Shown here piece by piece: positions 1 through 11,089 of a stretch of 64,000 nt of DNA. The notes beneath the pieces were generated by a model. It searched no databases. It was not told the DNA's origin and saw only the letters and a program-made list of their open reading frames with translations. The stretch is taken from assembly GCA_020465985.1 (NCBI GenBank), contig JAANYP010002858.1, positions 69,894 to 133,893 of the forward strand, read 5' to 3'. How positions within the stretch are numbered: the stretch's first letter is position 1; each line of letters starts with the position of its first letter. The DNA is from Centrapalus pauciflorus (lineage: Eukaryota > Streptophyta > Magnoliopsida > Asterales > Asteraceae). A program made the position numbers and the translations under genes.

Positions 1-220
1 GCAAACTGTTTCTCTCAGGTGCTGTAACAACCTAGCTTTTGATTACTGTACTTGACTTATAATGTAATTTTACTTGCATTATTTATATTGTAAGTTATGT
101 TAATTAATAAAAGATATGATTAAGTTAAACATAGGTTATGTATTAAGTATAAAGTAACAATTTAAAAGAATGAGATAAATAAAACTCATATGTCCAAATT
201 ATGAAAAATGAAACTTTCAA

Positions 221-230
221 TATATAAAAA
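221..230 (+). promoter_or_regulatory. TATA-like box in the gypsy LTR
   Basis: TATATAAAAA followed by CCCAAAAG is a plausible LTR promoter element about 200 bp into the proposed LTR. It would place transcription start near 250-260. No transcript evidence is available. Confidence 0.35.
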
Positions 231-854
231 CCCAAAAGAATGTTCATCTGCTCATTATCACCTACCAAAGGATTTCCTTCACTCTCTTAAAAAGAAAGCT
301 ACGGCTTCTTCATCAAATCCATCTCAATTCATCATCAATCTTGAAACAAAATTGAGATTTGAAGCCAAAAAATTCAACAACAAGTACCAAGCAACCATAA
401 TCTACATATATTTAAGGTAAATGATCAACTTAAAGATGTTCTTTGGTTTAAATTGAAACCCATGGTTTTATGAGTTTTATGAACACCAATTGAGCTTCAA
501 AACCATGAAATTGGACCAAGTTTAGTGTTATAAAATTAAAATAAATCCCATGCATGTAGTTCTTACGTGTTTAGTTGATTATATTTGCATTTCCAAGCCT
601 TAACTCCAATTCTGAAATTATAAATCTGAAACTTGTAATGTTGATGTCCTAGTTGTTCTGTTCTGTTTTTTAGCCGTAAAAAATGAAGGCCAAGAAGGCC
701 ATTTGGCCTTCGGCCAGGACTATACATATGTGTGTGTTTATTCATATATAAGATGCCTTTATCAACCTTAAATTCTACTGAAATGCTGCTGGAAATTAAG
801 GGAAAACAGAATTAAACGTGCAGACTTGTGTAAGTGTGTTTGTATGTACAGAAA

Positions 855-1495
855 TGTAAGATCCGAGACTCACAATATGTGAATCTCATATGTATTTAAA
901 CACCAAACAGCAGTCATCCTTCCTTTTATGCATACAAATTGAAGTGTAGTGTTGTTATGAAAGGACCGAGATTTACAAAGTGGTGAATCTCGGATGTGTG
1001 CTGGTCGACCAAACAGAATCAGCAGCCAATTACCATTCCTTTTACTCATATAAGTGTGTATTGCTGGTGAAAGATCCGAGACTCATGTTATAGCAAGTCT
1101 TGGATGTATGTATAATTGTAACCAGCTGCCATTTCTTTCTTTTTTCTTTATATGTACATAAGTAAGCAAGTGTGGTGTGATGTTTATAGATGAGATCCGA
1201 GACTCATCATGGTGACAAGTCTCGGATGTAGGTACCTGTCCAGCAGCAGCCCACAACACGCAGCACATAACCAAGTCTCTTATGTGTTTGGTTTGCAAAA
1301 GTTCTGAAATTCATATATAGGTGAATCTCGGATGTTTTAAAATATCAAATAGCAGCCTTTCCTTTTTATGAACCAAGTAAATTTAGTGTATGTGTGTGTC
1401 CAGCAGTGTCCTTTTTCCCTTACCTTCTATAATCTAAAATGTCGTGTGGATAGGAGTAGTTCCAAGACTTACAATATATGTAAGTCTCACATGTG
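855..1495. repeat. Six degenerate palindromic repeats in the gypsy LTR
   Basis: A unit of roughly 105-160 bp recurs six times, with palindromic cores near 860-893, 964-996, 1072-1106, 1193-1228, 1300-1334 and 1459-1492. Each core has an arm like ATCCGAGACTCA and, a few bases on, its approximate complement TGAATCTCGGAT. The spacers also share text resembling CAGCAGCC...CCTTTT...AAGTGTGT. Arm changes are partly compensatory: GAGACT/AGTCTC in some units, GAGATT/AATCTC in others. Confidence 0.75.
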
Positions 1496-1653
1496 TGCAG
1501 CCATTTATACATATGTATATGCACAATGTAGCATCAAATTAAAGTATAAAAAACATGTATGTGTGATCATTTAATAGGAATCAAAGTTTATATACTTGCC
1601 ATCAAATTGAAATATATGAACTTAGGGGTATGATCAATATACATACATACATA

Positions 1654-1655
<2 letters not shown>

Positions 1656-1732
<77 letters not shown>
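1656..1732. repeat. (TA)n microsatellite
   Basis: About 77 bp of nearly pure TA dinucleotide immediately left of the TIR element that starts near 1745. Confidence 0.95.
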
Positions 1733-1739
<7 letters not shown>

Positions 1740-2089
1740 TGAGAGGTTCAATTGAGAACTTTTATGCATCGAGGTACAAAAGAATCTATATCATCCATTA
1801 GATCAAAAAATTGTGTGGAGTAGATCAATGGCAAAAGGGTAAATAGTTGGATAATGTTATGCATATTGTGCATTGTAGAAACAAACAAGGAAGGGCGTTT
1901 TAGGGAATGTGCATACCTTATTAAATTTAATATTTTAACAAATAATCAAATAATAAAGGATAAATGAATTCATTGATATACTTCCAAATTTAACAAAAAT
2001 ATACACAAATTAATCTATGCATCGTGTTCAAAAACGACACAATTAACAAAAAAATACACAAATTTATCTATTCATCGTGTTCATCGTTC

Positions 2090-2290
2090 ATCTCCATACC
2101 ATCTATTTTGTTCATCATCTTCATGTTCATCTTCTTGATGCATCTTCGTGCATCATCTTAATTCATCATCGTTTTCATGTTTAATCATCTTCGTTCATCA
2201 TCGATTTTCATCTTCATTTTCATGTTCATCTTCTTCTTTCATATTCGTTCATGATCTTGATGTTCATCGTCTTCATGTTCATCTTTTCAT
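2090..2290. repeat. Degenerate TTCATC/TTCATG repeats
   Basis: Imperfect tandem copies of a 9-15 bp unit built on TTCATCATCTTCATG inside the TIR element. They create antisense low-complexity ORFs that are not genes. Confidence 0.75.
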
Positions 2291-2575
2291 ATATGATGGT
2301 AATGGTGAATAGCGGCAATGGCCGGTGGTTGTGATAGGCCGAAAGAAAAAGAGAGGAAATGAAGGTCGAGAGAGAGGGGGTGGACAACCATGGTGGTGGC
2401 GGTACACAAACATGGTGGTGGTGGAGAGAGTGATGCACAACCGTGGAGGCTTTTTCGCGGCCGAAATGGAGAGGGGGAGAGGCGAGTGAGATAGAGAGAG
2501 TGAACCGTGGTGGTGGTGGTGGTGGCGGCGATGACGCACAACAACCACGGTGGTTCAAGGGCCGAAAGAAGAGGA

Positions 2576-2578
<3 letters not shown>

Positions 2579-2617
<39 letters not shown>

Positions 2618-2633
2618 TAGAGAGAGAGTGTGT
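2579..2633. repeat. (GA)n/(GATA) microsatellite
   Basis: Purine tract of GA dinucleotides with a short GATA interruption, followed by TG repeats up to about 2650. Confidence 0.9.
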
Positions 2634-2862
2634 GTATGTGTGTGTGGTTGAGAGAAAGAGGGAGGAAGAGAAGGAAAGTGAGAAATTTAAGGAAATTTAA
2701 TTAATTAGTGTTTTAATTTCCATTTTTTTATTTATATATATTTAATTTCAAATTTATTTTGTATTCCTTAAATGCCCATTATGCACCCTTGGTAGATTAT
2801 TCGATGCATAAAAGTTCTTAGAGGTTCCTCGGTGCATAAAAGTTCTCAATTGAACCCCAATC

Positions 2863-2945
<83 letters not shown>
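2863..2945. repeat. (TA)n microsatellite
   Basis: Second TA tract, immediately right of the TIR element ending at 2856. With the tract at 1656-1732 it brackets the insertion. Confidence 0.95.
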
Positions 2946-2948
<3 letters not shown>

Positions 2949-4526
2949 CATAAACATTTAGTTTATATCTTAAAGGAAGACATTATGATATAAGGACATA
3001 ATTAAAACATATGTATAGGTCAATTGCTTCTCATATTCATTTGAAAGCATGTTAAGTGTTCTTATTTCATAAATAAATGAATGGCATGATTAAGTAAATG
3101 TGCTTAAGTGAATACACATGCAACTTTATGAACATATAGACATCAAATAAGATCATGGCATCACTTTATATGCATCTTTATGAGTTTTCAAATGCAAATG
3201 AAAGCTTGAAATGACTAAAAGAAATCACACATGTCCATGAAAAAGACATAAATGCTCATAAGTCATCAAAATCATGTCAACACAAGTCCCAAGTTCGATG
3301 ACGATTCAACAGAGCCTAATATGACATGATAAGCCATTAACTGTTAAGTCTTTAAATCAAATGTTCATGCAAATGCTAAACACTAGATAGGTTCTGATAA
3401 ATCTAAACAAAGTAATAAAAGTTAAAGTTATTGAAAGTGGGTCAAAGTCTGTAAAGCCAAGCCAAGTCTAGAAAGCCAAAGCCTAAAGATAAATCCTGAG
3501 GTAACTTAGGTTGTGGAGTAATCCGTTGGCCAAAGTCAACAGCACAGTCTAAATCAGTAAACATTTAGTTATAGATATTTCAGCTTTACATGCCTGATTA
3601 TGGGTGACACATATTGTTGTTCATAGCTTATTTGGCATTCATATATGCTCAGCTGGATTGTGACCTGTGCTCACCATGGTTCGGTGATCCCATGTGGATC
3701 ATGATTGCTATTTGATATATCATCCTGCACACATTACATTTTCAGTTTATATTAGTTATCATTATAAACTGATGTTGCTATCATGACCTTGATTTGTATT
3801 GCTTATCATCCTTGCTTGCATCATTGATTTATCTGTATTCAGCTTAGCATTTTAGCCTTACTGGTCTATTGCCTAGACCTTACTTATGTCACCAGTTCAT
3901 CTAAACTTGGTGGTTGCTTACTCCGATGCTCCCCCACGTAGTCTACTGGTAGCTAGCCCAGTATTGAGTGGATAGCTTCCACTAAAAGAGTGAGCGTGAC
4001 TTGGACATCATCCTGATCGTGTTTGTTATGTCTAACTTTGCGTGGCTATTGGTGGCAGTCAAGTGATATCACGCTATTACCCACATTCCGCCTTGCATTA
4101 CAACATGTTTACTGATAAATCTATAATCTCACTAAGTCATTGCTTACAGTTGTTGTATCTCTTTACAGGAAAAGATAAGGTCAAATCACCTATTGGACCT
4201 AGTTCTTAGGTCTGTCAAGATCAAGTGAAGCATTTAGACTCTACTCAACGACCCCTTTGGTACAGCTTTGGAGATGTTAATTGTGGTGGTTGGGTGGATT
4301 TGCTTTGTTGTATGGAAGTTATGTACTAGACTAGTCTTGTACCCTTATTAGTTTAATTTGAACTCTGTATGATTACTTTAAAAATTCTATTAAATTTAAT
4401 CCTAATAGTTTTACTATAATTAGAATTCCGCAACTTAATTACTCTGTCTTAGTTATGATTGATATCGTCTTGCAAATTTGGGACCTAGTCGCTAAGACTC
4501 CTTCGTAACGAGTGATCTTCACAGGA

Positions 4527-4537
4527 TGGTATCAGAG
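4527..4537 (+). other. Primer binding site (initiator tRNA-Met type)
   Basis: TGGTATCAGAG is the sequence complementary to the 3' end of plant initiator tRNA-Met, used to prime minus-strand DNA. It lies 3 bp after the proposed LTR end and about 190 bp before the gag ATG. Confidence 0.85.
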
Positions 4538-4723
4538 AAAATAGTTTGAGTGAATCTAGTATTAAGTGGGTAATACTTGATCTCAAACTAAAGCAATATA
4601 TAAGTATCAATCACTTAGGTGGTTTGAACTAAGATAGGATGTACATGTCGTTAGGATGGTAATAGCGATACATAGTTATTAGTCTATAAACTGAAAGTCG
4701 CATGATTTTAATTTTCAGTAAAG

Positions 4724-5790
4724 ATGTATGGACCAGGTGATATCCCTGACAATGTTATGCCCCAACAAATGTACGAGATGATGCAAGAATTGTTAGCACA
4801 ACAAGCAGAACAACAAAATAAAAACATACAAGAACAATTTCAAGCCCGAGATGAGGCTAAAACCAAAAGAAGAGCTGATAAGAAAAATAAAAGAAAAGAT
4901 AAACAAGTCCAAAACCAAGAATCTGATTCTAAGAACTTAAACCCAGACACTCAAACTGGTCAGCCAAAAGGTTGTAAGTTCAAAGATTTCAAAGCTAGTG
5001 GTGCGTTAAACTTTAAGGGTACAGTAAACCCTAACCAAGCTTTGGATTGGATTAGCCATACTTTTTAGTATCTCTGACTGCCTTGATTCCAAGGAAGTAA
5101 AGTTTGCTGCTGCACTATTTGTCGGCGCTGCTCGTGCCTGGTGGAAAACACAAATGAGTTTATTTGGTGAGGATGTCGAGTGGGATCGGTTTCTCGATAT
5201 GTTCCACGCAAAGTATTGCCATGCTGATCAACAAGACAAGATGGAGGTTCAGCTAATGCAACTGACACAAGGCACCAAGACAGTAGATGAATATGAGCAC
5301 GAATTCTCGCGGCTATGTGGTTATTCTTCTTATCAAGTGGCCACAGATTAAAGGAAAATGAACCGGTTTCGCAGAGGTTTAAATCCGAGATACAGGCATC
5401 CAATGAGCGCTAATACGTACAAGACTTACCTCGAAATGGTCGAAGCGGCAACACAAATAGAAAGTGAGTACTTAAAGTACGGTGATCAGCTTGTTGCTCC
5501 ACAGTCAAATCCAACCTGTCCCTCCCCACCGAAGAATCATCGATTCAACACGTTCTTTAACCTCAAAAATCAAAGTCTCAGCAATCTCAACAGTGTAGTT
5601 CACCCCAGAAAGCCCAGGCCAATTCTATCACTAATGAACCAAGACTCTGCAAACGATGTAAGAAATCACCTATGGGGCAGTGCAATCCTGATGATGCTAC
5701 CTGCTATGCGTGTAGGAAAATCGGCCACAGTAGTGAAGAATGCCCCCAAAGAGGTCATAGATGTGCTAAATGTTGAAAGCGAGAGTCATC
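4724..5790 (+). pseudogene. gag: Gypsy gag pseudogene
   Basis: Starts at the ATG at 4724. The basic, Gln-rich N-terminus leads into a Retrotrans_gag core that includes ARAWW, EFSRL and a C-terminal RFRRGLNPRYR. The frame shifts near 5065. An in-frame TAA at 5349-5351 then replaces a codon in the segment before RKMNRF. The zinc knuckle CYACRKIGHSSEEC (CX2CX4HX4C, near 5700-5745) is readable only in another frame, so further indels flank it. The protein would form the virus-like particle; this copy cannot. The downstream protease follows at once. Confidence 0.85.
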
Positions 5791-5879
5791 TCTTATACCA
5801 ATGTCGTTACGGCCATAGAAGCCAATCACAGTCATCTGTTGGTGGTTCAACCATGAGGAGTTCAGCTGCAATGCCAACT

Positions 5880-6251
5880 GCTAGAACCCGAGCATTCCAA
5901 ATCACAGTAAAAGATGCTAAGGAAACACCAGACGTAGTTACGGGTATGTTCTCACTCAACTCTATCCTGACCCGTGTATTATTTGAATCTGGTGCTAGTC
6001 GTTCCTTTATATCGACCACTTTTGCACGAAGGTTATCCAAATCTCCCTCGAAGCTCTCAGTTATACTTGATATTGAGACGGCTAGTAACAGTTATCTTAT
6101 GGATTATTCTGTGTATCAAAATTGTACTCTACTTGTCAACAACGTCGTACTCAATCTCGATCTTATCCCGATTCCGTTGAAAGAATTTGACGTCATTATC
6201 GGCATGGATTGGTTGATGAATAATGAAGTTACTATCGTCTACAATCACTGA
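5880..6251 (+). pseudogene. pol: Gypsy aspartic protease fragment
   Basis: The open frame from about 5880 to 6251 reads as a retropepsin-like domain. It has LFESGASRSFIS near 5979-6014, where the family normally has an active-site Asp (DSG or DTG); here Asp is Glu (GAA at 5985-5987). The flap and C-terminal half are recognisable, with FDVIIGMDWL near the end. A stop at 6249-6251 separates it from RT. The Asp-to-Glu change alone should abolish or sharply lower activity. Family known; loss of function inferred. Confidence 0.8.
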
Positions 6252-6439
6252 ATAATCAAAATCAAGTCTTCAGACGGTCGTGTGTTGGAAATCAAAGGCG
6301 ATAAGCGTAAAGGTGCCCACTACTAGAAAGCATGCAAGTATTTGACTAAGGGTCATGAGTCCTATCAATGCTACATAATGTCTGAATCTATCCCTGAAAT
6401 CAAATAAAATCTGTTTCTGATGTCCCAATCGTCTGTGAG

Positions 6440-7814
6440 TTCCCAAACGTATTTCTTGATGATATCTCTCGATTGCCACCAGAACGTCAAGTTGAGTTTG
6501 GTATCGACTTAATTCCTGGTCAGCTCCAATCGCCAAAGCTCCATACACACTTACGCCTGCAGAAATACAGGAAATGTCAAAACAATTGCAAGGTCTGTTA
6601 GAGAAGGGTTTTATAAGACCTAGTTCATCTCTGTGGTGTGCACCTGTCCTAAAACAAAGACAGAACTCATCGTATGTGCATTGACTACCGGAAGTTGAAC
6701 AAAGTCACAATCAAGGATAAGTATCCTCTGCCCAGAATCGATGATCTACTTGATCAGCTACATTGAGCAAGTTATTTCCCCAAAATTGATCTTTGTTCTG
6801 GGTATCATCAGTTGAAAGTCAAAGAAGAGGATATCTCTAAGACAGCTTTCCGAACGAGAATGATCATTACGAATTTCTTGTAATGTCATTAGGTCTAACT
6901 AATGCACCAGCGGCGTTCATGGATCTCATGAATCGCGTGTGCAGACTAATATTGGATAAGTCAGTTATCGTATTCATAAACGATATTCTGATCTACTCTA
7001 AAATGGAAGCTGATCATGCTGTCCATTTACGCCAATTGCCAGATTTATTGAGTAAAGAGAGACTACGCAAAATTTTCAAAAATGTAAATTCTAGCTCAGA
7101 CAGGTATAAATACTTATATTGTCTTGAGATATTTCTTAGAAGTCATTTGTCTCTATAAAACTTGAAATTCTATTTTGTTGTTGTTATACATCCAATTCCT
7201 TGGCCATGTCATGTCCGGCGAAGGTATTTCCGTTGATCCGCCTAAAGTCGAGCCTGTCCAGGAATGGCAAACACCTCGAAATGCCTCTAAAATCTGAAGT
7301 TTCCTTGGATTGGCTAGTCACCACTGGAAATTCATAAAGGACTTCTCGAAAATTGTTGTACCACTTACGATGCTAACGCGAAAGAACACTCCTTTCGTAT
7401 GGTTTGATAAGCAGCAAAAAGCCTTTGAAACTCTGAAGCAAAAATCTTGTCCAAGCGCCAATCCTAGCCTTACCAGCAGGAAATGATGACTCTGTTGTCT
7501 ATAGTGATGCATCTGGTACAGGTTTAGGTTGTGTCCTCATGCAAAGGGGAAAATTCATTGTCTATGCTTCAAGGCAATTGAAAGACTACGAGAAAAGCAT
7601 GCCAACTCATAATCTTGAGTTAGCTGTTGTTACCTTTGCATTGAAAATCTAGCGTCATTGTCTCTATGGTACCAAGTGTCAGCTTATACTGACCATAAAA
7701 GCCTAAAGTACCTCTTTACTCAAAAGGATCTGAATATGAAATAGCGATAATCCTTGGAGGCAAGGATTATCACTGCGAGATCCTATATCATCCTGGCAAA
7801 GCCAACGTGGTCGC
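6440..7814 (+). pseudogene. pol: Gypsy RT-RNase H pseudogene
   Basis: RT motifs are spread over several frames: MCIDYRKLNKVTIKDKYPL near 6680, SGYHQLKV near 6800, MSLGLTNAPAAF at 6883 onward and VFINDILIYSK near 6967. In the last the first catalytic Asp of the family motif FIDD is Asn. About 100 bp of unrelated sequence interrupts the frame near 7090-7190. The RNase H part shows VYSDASGTGLG near 7500 and NLELAVV near 7610, with stops in between. The frame ends against the copia LTR at 7815. This copy is non-functional. Confidence 0.85.
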
Positions 7815-8345
7815 TGTAAGGTCCACACACTACAGATCTATCAAGGCGTGAATGGAGTCAAACGAGTGCGGAATCCTCGTTTAACGGTTACGGATCAATC
7901 ACACGGAAACACGGAGTCGAACAAGATGTTGGACGATAGAACACCGACCCTACACGATGTATTGCTCCTTGGAACGCTGTAAACCTCTCTGAAATTCGTC
8001 TGAAACTGCTCTCATGAATCTCACAGTTAATTCTCAAAGTGGTAATAAAATAACACAAATAAGTTCATGATGTAACCCTTAAGTTCGTGCATGGCCCAAG
8101 CCCGCGAACTTACAAGTTCAAGCCCATGCAGGTATGAACTTACTAGGGATAAGTTCGTACGAACTTATGAGACCTAAGTTCGTAGCCTATGCCATATGAA
8201 CTTAATCTCATAGTTCATAGCCTCATGAACTTATCACCATAAGTTCATAGCCTCGTGAACTTATCTAACAATCATGAACTTAGCATGCAAATGTAAACAA
8301 CATACACAATCATGAACTTAATCCATAAATATAAACAAACAAACA
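7815..8345 (-). mobile_element. Truncated 3' LTR of the outer copia element
   Basis: Begins TGTAAGGTCCACAC, closely related to the LTR terminus of the inner element (TGTAAGGTCTACCAC), and shares the block GAGTGCGGAATCCTCGTT. It then diverges into an array of GAACTTA motifs. The right part of the LTR is missing: accessory-ORF pseudogene sequence resumes at about 8345 without a polypurine tract, so a deletion removed the LTR 5' part and the ORF 3' part. Confidence 0.65.
8060..8335. repeat. GAACTTA / TAAGTTC motif array
   Basis: About 15 copies of AAGTTCRT or its complement AYGAACTT lie within about 270 bp, in both orientations and spaced roughly 10-30 bp. The array lies in the LTR at the place where the inner element's LTR carries CTCGAA motifs instead. 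Confidence 0.8.
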
Positions 8346-9211
8346 TGACTTGTATTAATAAATCGTTGTGAGTTTGCTCGCTTCGGTATATTCTCATTGG
8401 CTCTTAGAAATCATCGGATTAGGATTTGAATGAATCTTTGGAGCGGAACAAACTTCCTTGCTTTATTTGTTGTTTTGGCCAGTTGAACCTCCTTTAAGTC
8501 TTCCCAGATGCACTAAGCATAGTCGTAATGCTTATTGAAAGCAATTCCATGAAATATCCGTAGACAGTGAATGCTACATCTGTCGATGCCTGTATGCTTA
8601 GAAGTCATACACCTATTGATGATCCCAAATAGCGTGTACCATTCCCCATTTAATCCATTTCTATGAAATTTGGAGCTCTTTGGTAGTGGCTTTGAGTAGC
8701 CCAGGCATATCAAATCATGAACTAGCTCCTCATCTGACACAAAATCTTCAAAATCAGCCAACTCAGGAAAGTTAACAGTGTCTATTCGTCTTGGAAGAAA
8801 TAGGTTGTGACGAAGTCTGGCAAGAGTGATTTTGGTTTTAAACTGGTCTATGGTGACTTTAATCTGGTGATTGCCATCAGCAGGAACAAATTTGACTGTA
8901 TGCCAAAATTGTTGTAGGTAGACCTGTGGGATTGAAGGTTTATACTGAAGAAGATAACCTAAACGATGGCCTTTGAGAATATCTACAATTATAGGCTGAC
9001 TGACTTGGATAACCTTGGTATCCAAATGATGGTTATTATCTCTGAAAGGTAGGCAATGTTTGGGTTTGACCAATTAGTTATCTGGGATGATAGTTGAAGG
9101 TGAGGGTCGTGCAACGGAGGTTGAACGAACAGGTGTAGATACGAGTGTATGATTGGATGATGAATCAGAATCAGATGAATTGGAATTCTGAGACTGAACT
9201 GGAGATGCCAT
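8345..9211 (-). pseudogene. Accessory ORF (aORF) pseudogene, outer element
   Basis: The likely start is the ATG at 9209-9211 (MASPVQSQ), with a Ser-rich leader. An in-frame TAA at 9074-9076 is followed in the same frame by a conserved core containing YLLQYKPSIPQVYLQQFW and EWYTLFGIINRCM. A TAG lies at 8513-8515, and in the same frame homologous sequence (FVPLQRFIQILIR, then another stop, then NENIPKR) continues to about 8345. It is the most decayed of three aORF copies in the window. The QFW core and IDQFKT segment align by eye with the copy at 52167-54962. Function unknown; see the inner copy for a domain suggestion. Confidence 0.7.
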
Positions 9212-9499
9212 TTGAAAACCTGTAAACAAAATAACAAACATGTTAGTCAAGACAAATAAACAAATGAAATCCTTCAAAGTAGAAAAACTATAACATTTCA
9301 TCAGAAATTATAAAAACTTGTGATTTTCTGTTTAAGGCATCGGGATTCCAGACAATAATAAACTATTATTGACAGGATTCCAGAGTCAATCGCTCAGAGA
9401 TCAATGTTAGAAAATCACAAATTTATAACAATTTCTTGAAAAAATGTGACATTTTTCTTAAAACATTAAACATTTAACACTTAGGAAAAATTTTCTTTG

Positions 9500-10005
9500 A
9501 AACTCGAATGACTCTTTATTAGTCTCGAATAATACATGACCCAACTCGAGTAAGTCTATAAAGCAACTCGAATGAATGGTAGACTGTCTCGAATATAACT
9601 TGGAATAAACTCGAACAGAACATGAAACAACTCGAATAGGTCTTAAAACAACTCGAATGACTCATGAAGAACATGAAACAACTCGACTTACATATGAATG
9701 GAACTCGAATATAACATGAATGTTCTCGAATGTTCAACAAGTCCAACTCGAAAGAATAAGGAATTTCCTCGAATACAACCTATGACCAACTCGAATATAT
9801 TGATCACTCTGAAATGTTCTGTCATCAAGCATTCAACTCGCATGAAACACAGAAGTTTCTCGAATATTACTTTAGTCAACTCGATTGACTCTTGAACTTT
9901 CTCGAATATCTTTTGATTCAACTCGAATGAGTCTTAGACTTTCTCGAAGATCTTTTGACTCAACTCGAATAAGTCTTAGACTTTCTCGAATGAAGCCTTT
10001 AATCG
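9500..10005. repeat. CTCGAAT motif array, outer element spacer
   Basis: About 22 TCGA cores, mostly AACTCGAAT or TCTCGAATA, occur within about 510 bp at fairly regular 20-24 bp spacing. Chance would give about two. The array lies between the polypurine-like tracts downstream of pol and the aORF start, the same place as the array at 19255-19870 in the inner element. Confidence 0.9.
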
Positions 10006-11089
10006 AGAAGTTCTATATGTATTTATTTTAAGTCCTCTATACACTGAAAAATCAAAAATTAATTCCATGTAGTTTTTCAGTGATTTAAAACTTGTATGCC
10101 CCTCGAAAATCCTTTTTAAACACTTTTGTTTTACTGAACTTTGATTAAAAACAACATTTAAGTTGTTAAAAATGCAAATTTCAGAAAAAACTTTAACTCG
10201 AAGCTTTTTGACATTAAAATCCAAGTTTCTGTTTGTGTGGATTGTTTTGAACCATGAAATTCCAGATTCATGTTCACATTCATATAACGAATCATCCCAC
10301 ACATTTAATTTCAGTTTTATGAACAAAAATCATGAATCACCATTAACATCCAAAATACTAACACTTTGAACAAAACACAAACAAATATACAGAACAGTTA
10401 CATATAGATGTAAAATAAAATAAAAATTGAAAGAAACATACAAACAAGTAAATTACTCACAATATAATCGAAATGTTTTCTTGAATCTTTCAAAAAGATG
10501 AGTGGGTTTTCGGTTTCTTCAGTGTGAAGAAAGAGTTTAGGGAAGATGATGAATACTGTATTATCCGAAAAAAATTTGAATTTGAATTTGAAATTTCAAA
10601 TTTATAGAAACAAAAATTGATCCGGCCCATTATTTTCACTTTTATCCGGACCATTTCCAAAAAAAATTAAAACCCACTTAATATCTTTTCAAAAAAAAAT
10701 TTTAACAAAATAAAAACAAACAAAATATAATAAAACAAAGTAAAAAAATTTTAAAAACAAACAACAAAAAAAAAATTGAAAATAGACATAAACAAAAACA
10801 ACAAAAAAATTTAAAATTGCTCCCCCTTTAATTTCTGAATATTGCTCCTCCTCAAACATGTATTGTATTTCTCAGCTGAGCTCCCCCTACAAAATAACAG
10901 ATAAATTTTATCAGATTTACTCAAAATCAGATAAATTTATTTTGCTGCTCCCCCTGCACATGACAAACCAGATCTTGTTAAATTCCAAATAATATTAACT
11001 TTTTAAGATTCAAGAATTTAACATCAGATTAAAATCAATAAAAAATGAAAATTTAAAATTATAAATTGAAACTACTGAATTATTAAATC
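10006..11089. other. Spacer between pol and aORF, with polypurine-like tracts
   Basis: AT-rich noncoding DNA of the outer element. Three tracts read on the minus strand as AAAGGGGGAGC (10820-10830), GTAGGGGGAGCTC (10878-10890) and CAGGGGGAG (10948-10956). They resemble the copia polypurine tract yet lie next to pol, not next to an LTR. Long A-rich runs occupy 10680-10815. No coding potential seen. Confidence 0.6.

Larger units (their letters stand above)
1745..2856. mobile_element. TIR element bounded by (TA)n tracts
   Basis: Terminal inverted repeats of 30 bp (1745-1774 and 2827-2856) match at 29 of 30 positions; they start GGTTCAATTGAGAAC. (TA)n tracts lie within about 15 bp on both sides, as in microsatellite-targeting elements such as rice Micron. 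The interior has low-complexity TTCATC-rich DNA, a GGTGGTGGT-rich part and a GA tract, with no transposase. It is non-autonomous; the superfamily is not clear. A second partial copy of the terminal sequence lies just inside the right end, near 2801. Confidence 0.7.
23..4523 (+). mobile_element. Probable 5' LTR of a Ty3/gypsy element
   Basis: The stretch begins TGTAACAACC and ends CTTCACA, giving the TGT...ACA ends usual for plant LTRs. The right end lies 3 bp before a primer site TGGTATCAGAG, and a gypsy-type gag ORF follows, so this should be the 5' LTR. A TATA-like box lies near 221. About 1.2 kb of its length is a nested TIR element between two (TA)n tracts. No matching 3' LTR is in the window, so the left boundary is inferred from the terminal motif only. 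Confidence 0.5.
4524..7814 (+). mobile_element. Truncated Ty3/gypsy (Tekay/Del-like) internal region
   Basis: Order is primer site, gag, protease, RT, RNase H, all on the + strand and all damaged. The sequence stops in the RNase H tail, just after a peptide resembling HPGKANVVA, where TGTAAGGTCC of a copia LTR begins at 7815. Integrase, chromodomain and the 3' LTR are absent from the window. Chromovirus/Tekay affiliation is inferred from gag and protease style, not tested. Confidence 0.8.

Noticed and set aside
860..1490. CRISPR-like array of spaced palindromes
   Set aside because: Repeats are degenerate, spacers are similar to each other, and the context is a plant LTR.
2226..2558. Overlapping minus-strand ORFs rich in His, Pro and Ser
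   Set aside because: All three frames are open because of GGTGGT/TTCATC low-complexity DNA; no domain, and they lie inside a TIR element.
4527..4537. tRNA gene suspicion from TGGTATCAGAG-type sequences (also 28134, 61296)
   Set aside because: Only the 11-bp primer complement is present next to LTRs; no cloverleaf.
9519..9921. ORFs across the CTCGAAT array on both strands
   Set aside because: Open only because the array is stop-poor; codon content simply follows the motif.
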